From Chitinivibrionales bacterium (lineage in GTDB: Bacteria > Fibrobacterota > Chitinivibrionia > Chitinivibrionales > WJKA01): a stretch of 42,491 bases of DNA. The position numbers and the translations under genes were made by a program. The stretch's first letter is position 1. Every line of letters begins with the position of its first letter. The DNA lies in NCBI GenBank assembly GCA_014728215.1, contig WJLZ01000182.1, positions 1 through 42,491 of the forward strand, given 5' to 3'. Below, one piece after another: positions 17,361 to 24,679 of the stretch. A model generated the notes under the pieces. It saw only the letters and a program-made list of their open reading frames with translations, was not told the DNA's origin and ran no database searches.

Positions 17361-20306
17361 TCACTCCAACCAATCATTTCCCGTACTGTTAACAATTCGG
17401 GTGTTATCGCTGCCGTCAAGGTTGACCCGGTAAATCTGCCGTTCTCCGGATTCGTATTCACGGTAATAAATAATTCCCGTTTTCCCTTTGTAACGCATGA
17501 GCTGCGGATGCAGTTCACTGTAATCTTTGATGCCGTGCCCGGTGATCAGTTTCCGGCTCATGCCGGTTTCTGTGTCGATGACGGTCAGGTCGCAGAGGTT
17601 TACTCCCGCCGAGTAGATGATTTGCTTTGAATCTTCGGTCCAGCAGAAATCAGAAACGTTTGCCTGCCGAGTGAGAGGCGAGGTTTTTCCGGAAACGAGA
17701 TCGTGCACAAAAAGGTCCATTCTATTCCGTTTACTCATCCGGTCCGAGAGGAACGCGAAGCTTGTTCCATGGGGACTGAATTTCGGCTTTGCATGGGTGG
17801 CTTTTGCATTGCTGATCCTGAGCGGTTTTTCTCCGGCCGAAGATGCCATATAAACCTGGGGGAGTCTGTCGCGGTCGGAAATGAATACCATCTGTGAACC
17901 ATCCGGAGAAAGATCGATATCGCTTTCCCGGGAATTATCCCAGGTTATCAAAGGATGTTTCACCCCACCACTGGGTTTAACACGATAGAGTGCTGTCGAT
18001 TTACCAGGGCCCTTACCTGCAGCAAAGTATATCCAGTCGCCCTGCGTGCCAAAGCAGATATCTGATACATGGAAATTACTGCAGATTTCGGTTACCTGTG
18101 TACCATTGAAACTCATGGAAATGAGCGAAGTCGCGCCGGTTTTTTCATCATTTTGCAGAAATGCAATTTTGCCGCATTCATAGGAGTAGACAGGGGAGAA
18201 GCAATGTGTAACTCTGGGCGAGAGAGGAAATTCCGCCAGCTTGTCGATTACTTTCAGAAAGATGCCTTTCTTGCCGTGGCGGTTTGAGACAAAAAGAAAT
18301 GTTCCATCAATAGCGCCCTTTGCCAGTTCCTTGAGATCTATTCCCTTTTGCTCGAGTTCTATCGTAATTGCAGTTTTCCGCGCAAGTTCATCCATTACCG
18401 GATCAGGAATCACCCTATTGGTAAGGGGGATAAGTTTGTTATTATAAGACAGCATCTTTCCTTCATCGTCAAACCTGATTGCAAGGGTTCCTACATAGCG
18501 TGAAGAGTCACCGGCCGAAAGGATAAGCGTAGAGCCCGCGGTCATAGGCGTATGAAACTCCCGGTGTAAACCACTGCAAATAATGATATCAATTTCCGGA
18601 AGTGCTTGCGCATATTTCGACATATTCTTGAAATTGTCATCGGCAACAAGCACCCGGAGATTGCATTTTTTTGCCTCAGGATAAAGCAGTTCTCCCTGAA
18701 GTTCTCCAATTACAGGCGTCAATAGAGCTTTATCCTCATTGCGTGAGGGAAGGGAAGGGTTGACGACGCTGAGCACCATAATTTTGTATTTATGGACATC
18801 GATAATATCTTTTTTAATAAGCCCTTTACCGAAAACTTTTTTTGCATTGGTACAGATGAATTTTGTATTGGAAACATTTGCTTCCGAAAGATATCGCTCG
18901 AATCCGAAATCGAGTTCGCCCGCACCCAATGCAACAGCATCCCAGTTGGCGGTTTCGTAGTATTTGTCAAAGAGAGTGCCTTTTAACTTGTGAGAAACCC
19001 TGAGGATGTTATTCCCGGTATTGATTCCGATTGAAGCGGGATATGAATCGCGAAGCTGTCGTATGACCGTTACCCCACGGGCTATACCGCCGATATGTTC
19101 CTTTTCGGAGAGGAATGGAAGTGTCTGACCTTTGGCACCTCCCGCGTAAATGAGGGCGATTTCGCTGCCTTTTTCCTGGCGCAATTCAGCCTGTGCCCGG
19201 GCTATGATCGTATGGGCCTTCCACATATTGGGGTTCAGCCGTAGTGCTTCTTTGGCATACCTGGTGCAAAGGCGGTATCGCTCTTTGGAGAAATGGTTAT
19301 GAGCGACTTCATAAAAATCTTCGGCGGTTTTAGGGACAATCTCTTCCAGTTGCATGGTTGCGGTGATCCCCCATACCCCACCAAGTATCTCGGATTGGTA
19401 TTTCCAGCCAAAATCTGCGCCGAAATTTTTCACGGTAAACCCGGCGCCCAGACTGAGGCCTGCAATGGATTGTTCCTGACCCAGAGGAAATTCATATCCT
19501 CCCCGGATTTTCCCCCAGGTCATGATTCCCATTTCGGTGCTGAATCCGACCAACAGCGGTTCATCAGCATTTTTTTGTACTCCTCCGCCGATTTCGAGGG
19601 CAAACCGGTTTTTGAGTTTGATCCGGTGAGCCAGAGGCATGAAAAAGAGTGACACGCCGGTCTGCAGCGGAAGCGGTTCCGGTGTTGCGATATAGGTGAG
19701 TTCGGGACCGAAATTGCCGCCATAGAGCCGGGCTTTAACAAATGGCAGATCGAGGGCCAGGTCTGCATGTCCCGCAACCGACCGTCCAGCCTCATTATCG
19801 AGTCTGCTCTCGATATAGGAAAAAGTCATTCCCCCTGCAAGGGTCCGGTAGAGAATCTCCCTGGCATAGGATGCACCAAATGCACATTCAAAAAAACGGG
19901 GTGATGAAGGCAGTTCATCGATATCACGTGAATGGGGAAATTCTCCCACAGTAAAAAGCTGTGAAAAAACACCGATCGTGCCGACACCGAAAACAGGAAA
20001 GCAGGCGCCGGTATATTCTTTTCGAAGCCCCTGAAGCCATTCGATATGGGATGCTGCAAATTTGTAGCTGTCAAAATATGCCGAGGTGGCGGTGAAATTC
20101 GGTAAAACCGTGGCATCCATCATACCCGGCGATGCCGAAAGGCCCCGTCCAAGATCGCCCACACTTACCGGAAGGGTCAAAAAATTGCATACCGTATGAC
20201 CGGTGTTTTCACCTTTCATGTCGGTCAGCCACTCGCTCCACTGGGCCATGGAGGGGACGAGTATAAAGAAAAGCAGGAGAATTCCGGTTCGTATCTGTGC
20301 AACCAT
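17361..20306 (-). CDS. Four-module exported protein: PorV-like barrel, TPR, degenerate UshA-like domain, TolB propeller
   Basis: A 981-residue exported protein with signal peptide (1-22). Residues about 35-320 match the PorV/UPF0164 outer-membrane barrel pattern (FLTLPVSVGDLGRG, then alternating strands). About 325-378 is a TPR pair. About 382-645 follows the 5'-nucleotidase (UshA-like) layout, but the catalytic positions are gone: IYAGGAKG (387-393), INTGNN (428-433), LGAGELDFG (460-468) and SGLHREF (578-584) replace the usual D-x-H, GD, GNH(E/D) and GHxH motifs. From about 665 to the end it forms a TolB-like WD40 propeller (for example SPDGSQMVFISD, SPHGTSFAFLSD). Inference: an outer-membrane scaffold, perhaps tied to type IX-like export. 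No good RBS is visible upstream. Fusion order and catalytic loss are directly seen; the role is unknown. Confidence 0.75.
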   Translation of the reverse strand: MVAQIRTGILLLFFILVPSMAQWSEWLTDMKGENTGHTVCNFLTLPVSVGDLGRGLSASPGMMDATVLPNFTATSAYFDSYKFAASHIEWLQGLRKEYTGACFPVFGVGTIGVFSQLFTVGEFPHSRDIDELPSSPRFFECAFGASYAREILYRTLAGGMTFSYIESRLDNEAGRSVAGHADLALDLPFVKARLYGGNFGPELTYIATPEPLPLQTGVSLFFMPLAHRIKLKNRFALEIGGGVQKNADEPLLVGFSTEMGIMTWGKIRGGYEFPLGQEQSIAGLSLGAGFTVKNFGADFGWKYQSEILGGVWGITATMQLEEIVPKTAEDFYEVAHNHFSKERYRLCTRYAKEALRLNPNMWKAHTIIARAQAELRQEKGSEIALIYAGGAKGQTLPFLSEKEHIGGIARGVTVIRQLRDSYPASIGINTGNNILRVSHKLKGTLFDKYYETANWDAVALGAGELDFGFERYLSEANVSNTKFICTNAKKVFGKGLIKKDIIDVHKYKIMVLSVVNPSLPSRNEDKALLTPVIGELQGELLYPEAKKCNLRVLVADDNFKNMSKYAQALPEIDIIICSGLHREFHTPMTAGSTLILSAGDSSRYVGTLAIRFDDEGKMLSYNNKLIPLTNRVIPDPVMDELARKTAITIELEQKGIDLKELAKGAIDGTFLFVSNRHGKKGIFLKVIDKLAEFPLSPRVTHCFSPVYSYECGKIAFLQNDEKTGATSLISMSFNGTQVTEICSNFHVSDICFGTQGDWIYFAAGKGPGKSTALYRVKPSGGVKHPLITWDNSRESDIDLSPDGSQMVFISDRDRLPQVYMASSAGEKPLRISNAKATHAKPKFSPHGTSFAFLSDRMSKRNRMDLFVHDLVSGKTSPLTRQANVSDFCWTEDSKQIIYSAGVNLCDLTVIDTETGMSRKLITGHGIKDYSELHPQLMRYKGKTGIIYYREYESGERQIYRVNLDGSDNTRIVNSTGNDWLE

Positions 20307-20335
20307 AAGCTTAATGGGTAACTATTTCAGACAAG

Positions 20336-20403
20336 TGGTCCCATATTTTCACAACTTCCTGATAGTGAATAGTATATCATTATTATTATCGGTTGTGGGA
20401 CCA
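20336..20403. promoter_or_regulatory. Inverted repeat TGGTCCCA...TGGGACCA upstream of the 981-residue protein gene
   Basis: TGGTCCCA (20336-20343) and TGGGACCA (20396-20403) are perfect 8-bp inverted copies 52 bp apart. The pair lies 30-100 bp upstream of the leftward start at 20306, where a repressor or looping site could sit. TATAAT-like sequences lie around it, but no promoter can be assigned with confidence. Confidence 0.35.
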
Positions 20404-20521
20404 ATATTATAAAGAGGGGAGCGGTAAATACGCTTTTTTTAATGATGTACGGGATGTCAGGAAAGACACGAAAGGTTGGATGTCATAAAAAAATCTTTGT
20501 TCCTGGGGCAGGTTATCATTT

Positions 20522-21247
20522 TTATGGGCTCCAGATCAGGAGCTTCGCTCCCACCAGGGCGAGAAAAATTCCTACAAAAATACGGAAGAATTTCTGAGGC
20601 AGTTTATCCAGCGATTTCTTGGCAAGAAAGGCTCCGGCAAAGGAGACGGGAATGCTGACGATAAGGGCGATGAGGAGATTCTGCTCCAACCGTGTTCCGC
20701 CCATGAAGTACCGCGTAATTCTTGTTACATCGATAAACATGGCGATAAGCCCGGAGGTGAAAATGTACACTTCCTTTTGAAGGTTAAAGGCCATAAGAAA
20801 TGCTCCACGAACTGCGCCGCCCACACCAAAAAATCCGGCAAAGAGACCGGATAGTAAGCCTCCGCTCACTGCAGTCCCGTTTGTTTTGGGCAACGCCCAT
20901 TCCCGTTTGAGGAACAGAAACACTACATACATAATCAGGAAAGCGCCCAGAATATGTTTCAAAGGAAGGTCTTCCGCATGCATGGAAAGGGAAGCCCCGA
21001 TATAGCTCGCAATAATGCCTGATAGACCAAAACCCAGAACAAGTTTCCAGTCGAACCCCCGCTTGAACAGAAGTACTTTCCAGATATCACCGGCAAGATG
21101 GATAATACCCACAAATAAAAGGGCAACCGGCAAAGGTACAAAGAGGACCATCACGGGGATCATTATTGTCGATGTTCCGAATCCGGTAGCTGTTCCAACG
21201 CCCGAAGCCACCAGGGTCAGGAGACCGAGCAATACAATGTTGATCAT
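20522..21247 (-). CDS. TauE/SafE-family (DUF81) membrane permease
   Basis: A 241-residue integral membrane protein of the TauE/SafE (DUF81) family, usually a sulfite, organosulfonate or anion exporter. About seven to eight hydrophobic segments are visible, with the family-typical GVGTATGFGTSTIMIPVM region near the N terminus and the repeat-like LLSGLFAGFFGVGGAVRGAF in the second half. I start at ATG 21247 (MINIVLLGLL), which has AAAGGAAAG upstream; the longer in-frame start at 21448 would add 67 non-membrane residues and has no RBS. Substrate cannot be read from sequence, and no sulfur-metabolism gene is nearby. Confidence 0.85.
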   Translation of the reverse strand: MINIVLLGLLTLVASGVGTATGFGTSTIMIPVMVLFVPLPVALLFVGIIHLAGDIWKVLLFKRGFDWKLVLGFGLSGIIASYIGASLSMHAEDLPLKHILGAFLIMYVVFLFLKREWALPKTNGTAVSGGLLSGLFAGFFGVGGAVRGAFLMAFNLQKEVYIFTSGLIAMFIDVTRITRYFMGGTRLEQNLLIALIVSIPVSFAGAFLAKKSLDKLPQKFFRIFVGIFLALVGAKLLIWSP

Positions 21248-21471
21248 GAGATATTCTTTCCTTTGTGTTTCAGCAGTATAGTCGGAAATATGAGTAAAAC
21301 CAGCATAGCAAAATAATATAAATTTTCTCTGTGCCGGTATTTTGATGTGAGTGTGTATGATATGGATTCCGTATAAAGATCTGCGGCGGTATTTTGATAG
21401 CAATGTGCTATATGTCATAGCCTTCAAGGCCATGTCACCAAAAAACATTCAAAGAAGAAAAAAGAGAACGC

Positions 21472-21852
21472 TCAACCGAGGGCTGTATGAAGCTCAGGTT
21501 CGGCAAAATGGCTCGCATGATTGGCACTCGGGTCGTGCATTCGGCGAAAAGTGCGCATTTTTGCCTTGATTATACTCTTTTGGTGCATTGTCCCTGCATG
21601 TTGATAATGGACCAGCAGGGTGAGATAGTCGCTTTCATGGGGATTCAGGTGAAAGACCCTGGAAAGCGGCTGTATTTTACCCGGCGAAAGATTAATCCGT
21701 CCTTTCGTGATATGCAGAAACCAGGCAGGCGATGAAACACCGACTTTGGCGGATATGTACCGATGAGAAAATATGGATTTTTTTGCCTTGATTTCCCGGT
21801 GAAGATCGGCCAGATAATGGCGATAATCGAGATAATTGTATATTTTCGGCAT
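21472..21852 (-). CDS. Truncated TIGR02147-family protein (N-terminal domain only)
   Basis: A 126-residue protein matching the first third to half of TIGR02147 proteins, which are normally about 270 residues and were first noted as a Fibrobacter paralogue family. The opening YNYLDYRHYLADLHREIKAK, the ISAKVGVSSPAWF segment and a LSRVFHLNPHESDYLTLLV-type helix are the recognisable parts. The first ~90 residues contain a helix-turn-helix-like region, so DNA binding is plausible. After about residue 100 the sequence loses resemblance and stops; the second domain is missing. GAGGGGAG 6-7 nt upstream supports the start. It may be a genuine short regulator or a decaying pseudogene. Confidence 0.7.
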   Translation of the reverse strand: MPKIYNYLDYRHYLADLHREIKAKKSIFSHRYISAKVGVSSPAWFLHITKGRINLSPGKIQPLSRVFHLNPHESDYLTLLVHYQHAGTMHQKSIIKAKMRTFRRMHDPSANHASHFAEPELHTALG

Positions 21853-22117
21853 CGGATACTCCCCTCAATAATGGGTTATTCGATCTCAATGGCTGAATTG
21901 TGCTGTTCAGCCTATAATATACTTACCAAAAACCCGAAAAAGAGTGACATCGATGTCACTTTTTCGATCACAAGATATGCGAGGGTATAAAAAATATGGA
22001 ATAGAATGCAAAAACATGATGACTATTTCCACTTGAGGTCGATTATGGACGGATTTTCCCTGTTCCGGCATCCAATTTCGGTTGACGCCATCATTTTTCC
22101 AGCATAGAACTCATCTC
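21853..22117. other. Intergenic region with no recognised gene
   Basis: This AT-rich stretch holds the presumed leftward promoter of the TIGR02147-like gene near 21853-21950. Several short frames cross it, none with family resemblance or a good RBS. AGTGACATCGATGTCACT at 21943-21960 is a perfect 18-bp palindrome, about 90 bp upstream of the TIGR02147-like start, and could be an operator. Confidence 0.45.
21943..21960. promoter_or_regulatory. Perfect palindrome AGTGACATCGATGTCACT, possible operator
   Basis: The 18-mer equals its own reverse complement. It lies about 90 bp upstream of the leftward TIGR02147-like start (21852). A perfect 9-bp half-site suits binding by a dimeric regulator. It is not followed by a T-run, so it is not a terminator. 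Confidence 0.45.
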
Positions 22118-22208
22118 ATAAAAGGACGTGATGGCCCGAGGCCGAGCGAAAAGCCGAGTGCCGCGAAGCGCGAAGCAGACATATCCTGGAGCGATATGGC
22201 GATGCAGC
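22118..22208 (+). repeat. Dispersed repeat, copy A (homologous to the core of the 42289-42451 element)
   Basis: This 91-bp stretch aligns with the reverse complement of 42351-42433. Shared blocks are GGACGT...GATGGC, GAGCGA(A/G)AAG, CGAAGCAGACATATCC and ATATGGCGATGCAGC. CATATC and GATATG form a conserved 6-bp stem in both copies. Copy A lacks the 19-bp terminal inverted repeats seen at copy B. The frame running through it is part of the repeat, not of a gene. Confidence 0.75.
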
Positions 22209-22227
22209 GCGCCAAAGGACAGTGCGT

Positions 22228-22502
22228 CTTTTGTCAACAACACCATAACCGGAAACGGCGAATATGGGATTACCTTACAAGCACAGAGTCTGGGTAGGCT
22301 TTCGGGTGTCGGTTCGGTAGCCGGTAATACCAAAGGCGGCATTCTGATTGATGGAGGTGAAGTTGACGAAGACGGTGTGTGGAAAAAACATGATGCTCCA
22401 TATATTGTTTCCGGTCGTGTCGATATTCGGTCTGAAACCGGTGTTTCGATGACCATCAGGCCCGGCGAATCTATGAAAAACACAAAATCAGAACTATTGT
22501 AA
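22228..22502 (+). pseudogene. Fragment of a parallel beta-helix (pectate-lyase-like) protein
   Basis: The plus-strand frame encodes about 88 residues with beta-helix rungs: VNNTITGNGEYGITLQ, then SVAGNTKGGILIDGG, and a final strand series PYIVSGRVDIRS ending near TIRPGES. These are the N-x-I-x-x-N and TI-x-PG patterns of right-handed beta-helix surface proteins. There is no signal peptide: the frame enters directly from the dispersed repeat (copy A), and the usual continuation after TIxPG is missing. It reads as a remnant whose 5' part was lost at the repeat. Confidence 0.55.
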
Positions 22503-22525
22503 TTGCGGTTGTTGTGGTTGTGATT

Positions 22526-24127
22526 TCATGGATTGTATTCGGGATTCTGTTGTAAAATGACAATACCTGCCCCGGCGCCGATTGCCGTTCCGCCGGCGCC
22601 CGGGGTGAGAAAAAGGTCCTTTGCCGGGCCTTCGAAAAGCATTCTTCCCCTATAGTCATAGATCCTGATTTCGCCGTGTCGTCCTGCTTTACGCCGTGGT
22701 AGTGATCCTTTGCTGTAGCTGTTTATAAAAATCGGGAAAACGCCGCGATTCCGTCTCCTGTTCTGGTTGTCGGGTCGGAGATGTTTTCTTTCTGCTTTTA
22801 GTGCCGGGTCGAAGGAGTAAGGGTGAGGAACAGTCAAGAGAGTATCGTTGTTCCATCGGATTTGCGCGGGGATTGTTCCGTTTCCCCCGCGATTCGCCTG
22901 AGAGGCGCCGAACGGGGGAAAGAAGTTTATGTTGTCAAGAAAATCCGGCAGGTCATGCGGGTCGAGATAGAGAGAACGGTTTGTGCATATTTCCGAAGGC
23001 TCCGGATAGGACGGGGGATTGGCGTCAAGATTACTATTTCCCAGAATGAAATTTCCGCTGCTTTGGATATCGAATGCTTTCCAGAGCCTGTCCGCCAGGT
23101 CTCCTTCTAAATCGTCAATTTCATTGGCGACAACATTCTGATTCGGGCTGTCGCGGTAGATTTTTATCCCGTAACGGAGGGCCTTGTTTCTGAAATAAGT
23201 GTTACAGGGCCCATTATCATACCAGGCGTCATCGGCATGCATAAAGGCACATCGATTGCCCTCGAAGAGATTGAATGAAGGGCCGGGGATGCTTTGATCG
23301 GGATGGCCGTGCAGGCACATGTCCGAGGGCCAATCAGAAATACCGAAGTAGGTTTCTGTTGTGTAGGGATCGGTGGAATAATTATAGCCGATAACGTTCG
23401 ATACCGGGCCGTTGCTCAATATGACTGAGTGACGAAGATGATTGAAAATGGAGTTTTCTACAAGACAATATGATGAATAGGCGCCGATAAGAACACCATA
23501 TCCATGACCGCCCGTACCGTAGTTCCAGGCATGATGAATATGGCAGCCGGTGATTTCAATATGGCTGCTGTTCAGGATGTGAATATGAATCGACGGCGCC
23601 TTATTGCTTTCAACCCCGCTTACCCAGCAACTGGTGTCGTTGGAAAACCGGATGTTTTCTCCGTAATTCGCAGAATCCTGCCGTTCAATCGAAAGATTAC
23701 TGATTCCGATAAAACGGGACTTTTCTATAAGAAAGCCCGGTCGGTTTTCTTCTCCATTGAAATTAAAATGAAAAAATGTCCTGTTCGCCCCGTCGCCGAT
23801 AACGACCAGCCGGATGTCCCGCTCAATTCGAACAGGTCGCGAAAAAATATACACTCCCTCCGGAAAGTAAATGGCCGTATACCCTGCCGCGGATCGATTT
23901 CCAAGAGAGGCCTGCAGGGCTGTCTGGGTGATTTCAGGATGAGTGCCGTCATTTCTCGCTCCATATTCCAGAATGTTGTTGACCTGTCCGACAACAATAT
24001 CCCGACCTGTAGAGCGAAGAATACCGGCGTTTTCCCAATCGCTTTTCCGTTCGTCGGGGAGGTGATTCTGCGCTGCGGTGATGCACCACAACACAATCAA
24101 AGACAGATAAAAGCGGTAATGCTTCAT
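22526..24127 (-). CDS. Exported parallel beta-helix protein (pectate lyase / GH55-type superfamily)
   Basis: A 533-residue secreted protein. I start at ATG 24127 (MKHYRFYLSL), which opens a signal peptide and has GGCAGG upstream; the longer in-frame start at 24190 adds 21 unlikely residues. An N-terminal motif ILEYGARNDG followed by IYFPEGVYIFSRPV is typical of the Pectate_lyase_3 / GH28-GH55 beta-helix superfamily, and rungs with G-x-x-I and N-x-I patterns continue to about residue 390. The C-terminal ~50 residues (GEIRIYDYRGRMLFEG) resemble a sorting-domain strand pattern, though degenerate. Polysaccharide binding or cleavage at the cell surface is likely; the catalytic class is not determinable. 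Confidence 0.7.
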   Translation of the reverse strand: MKHYRFYLSLIVLWCITAAQNHLPDERKSDWENAGILRSTGRDIVVGQVNNILEYGARNDGTHPEITQTALQASLGNRSAAGYTAIYFPEGVYIFSRPVRIERDIRLVVIGDGANRTFFHFNFNGEENRPGFLIEKSRFIGISNLSIERQDSANYGENIRFSNDTSCWVSGVESNKAPSIHIHILNSSHIEITGCHIHHAWNYGTGGHGYGVLIGAYSSYCLVENSIFNHLRHSVILSNGPVSNVIGYNYSTDPYTTETYFGISDWPSDMCLHGHPDQSIPGPSFNLFEGNRCAFMHADDAWYDNGPCNTYFRNKALRYGIKIYRDSPNQNVVANEIDDLEGDLADRLWKAFDIQSSGNFILGNSNLDANPPSYPEPSEICTNRSLYLDPHDLPDFLDNINFFPPFGASQANRGGNGTIPAQIRWNNDTLLTVPHPYSFDPALKAERKHLRPDNQNRRRNRGVFPIFINSYSKGSLPRRKAGRHGEIRIYDYRGRMLFEGPAKDLFLTPGAGGTAIGAGAGIVILQQNPEYNP

Positions 24128-24306
24128 AAACAACCTGCCTTTCGGAAATAATGTATCGACCAGTGTTTGAATCGAATTATGCGCCGGCATAGTGGGGGCT
24201 TAATGCCGGTAAACCGGAATTGAGTATACTGAGGAAATATAATCGGTGGATGAGAAATTTTCCACTGAGCGCATGGAGTACTTCATGGGGAAATGATCTT
24301 TATCCT

Positions 24307-24480
24307 TCAGGGAAAGAACCGGCTGCTAAGTGATTTGAGAATAGCACCATTGGATTCGGCAGCGCATCCGGTAAAACAGATCTCCTCCGGATCAGCGCCA
24401 ACAGGCCCCCTCACATGGGGCCTGCTCTTCTCGATCATCTCTTTTATGAATGTGAGGGCCTTATCGGCTTTCACTTCCAT
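24307..24480 (-). pseudogene. Remnant of a cysteine desulfurase (NifS/IscS-like)
   Basis: The minus-strand frame contains KADKALTFIKEM and GADPEEICFTGCAAESNGAI, which matches the N-terminal segment around the PLP-aldimine region of NifS/IscS proteins (GADPEEI-x-FT-x-x-x-TESNN). The frame stops soon after KSLSSRFFP, and neither the catalytic lysine nor the cysteine region is present. A GC-rich hairpin, CAGGCCCC/GGGGCCTG around CTCACAT (24402-24424), interrupts the segment. No start or RBS is evident. It is a short decayed piece. Confidence 0.55.
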
Positions 24481-24518
24481 AAGACAGTGCTTTTTATTCC
24501 CGGCCGTTCCCCCGGCGG

Positions 24519-24679
24519 CCAACAAAAGGGTTTACCCTCGATAAAAACCTGGCTGTTGAAATTTACCGATGATGCCTGGGCCGCGACGAGAACTTCGCCG
24601 GCCCAGGCGCAGGTTTCAGGACCTCCTTACGTCTGCAATCACCGATGAAGCCGTATTTTCTCTGAACAATGGCTTTCAT
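24519..24679 (-). pseudogene. Frameshifted N-terminal remnant of a quinone oxidoreductase / MDR alcohol dehydrogenase
   Basis: Starting at ATG 24679 the frame reads MKAIVQRKYG then EVLKPAPG, the standard opening of zinc-independent MDR oxidoreductases. It then loses register. In a shifted frame GEVLVAAQASSVNFNSQVFI and EGKPF continue exactly as the family does. So a single frameshift splits the gene, and nothing of the NADPH-binding domain remains downstream. The ATG overlaps the stop of the bactofilin-like gene (TAATG), so the original gene was the next cistron of that operon. Confidence 0.65.

Noticed and set aside
21248-21448. 67-residue N-terminal extension of the TauE/SafE permease
   Set aside because: No RBS and no membrane-like sequence; ATG 21247 has AAAGGAAAG and begins the family-typical segment.
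22128-22208. N-terminal part of a 124-codon plus-strand frame
   Set aside because: It is the dispersed repeat read as protein; only the later beta-helix segment looks coding.
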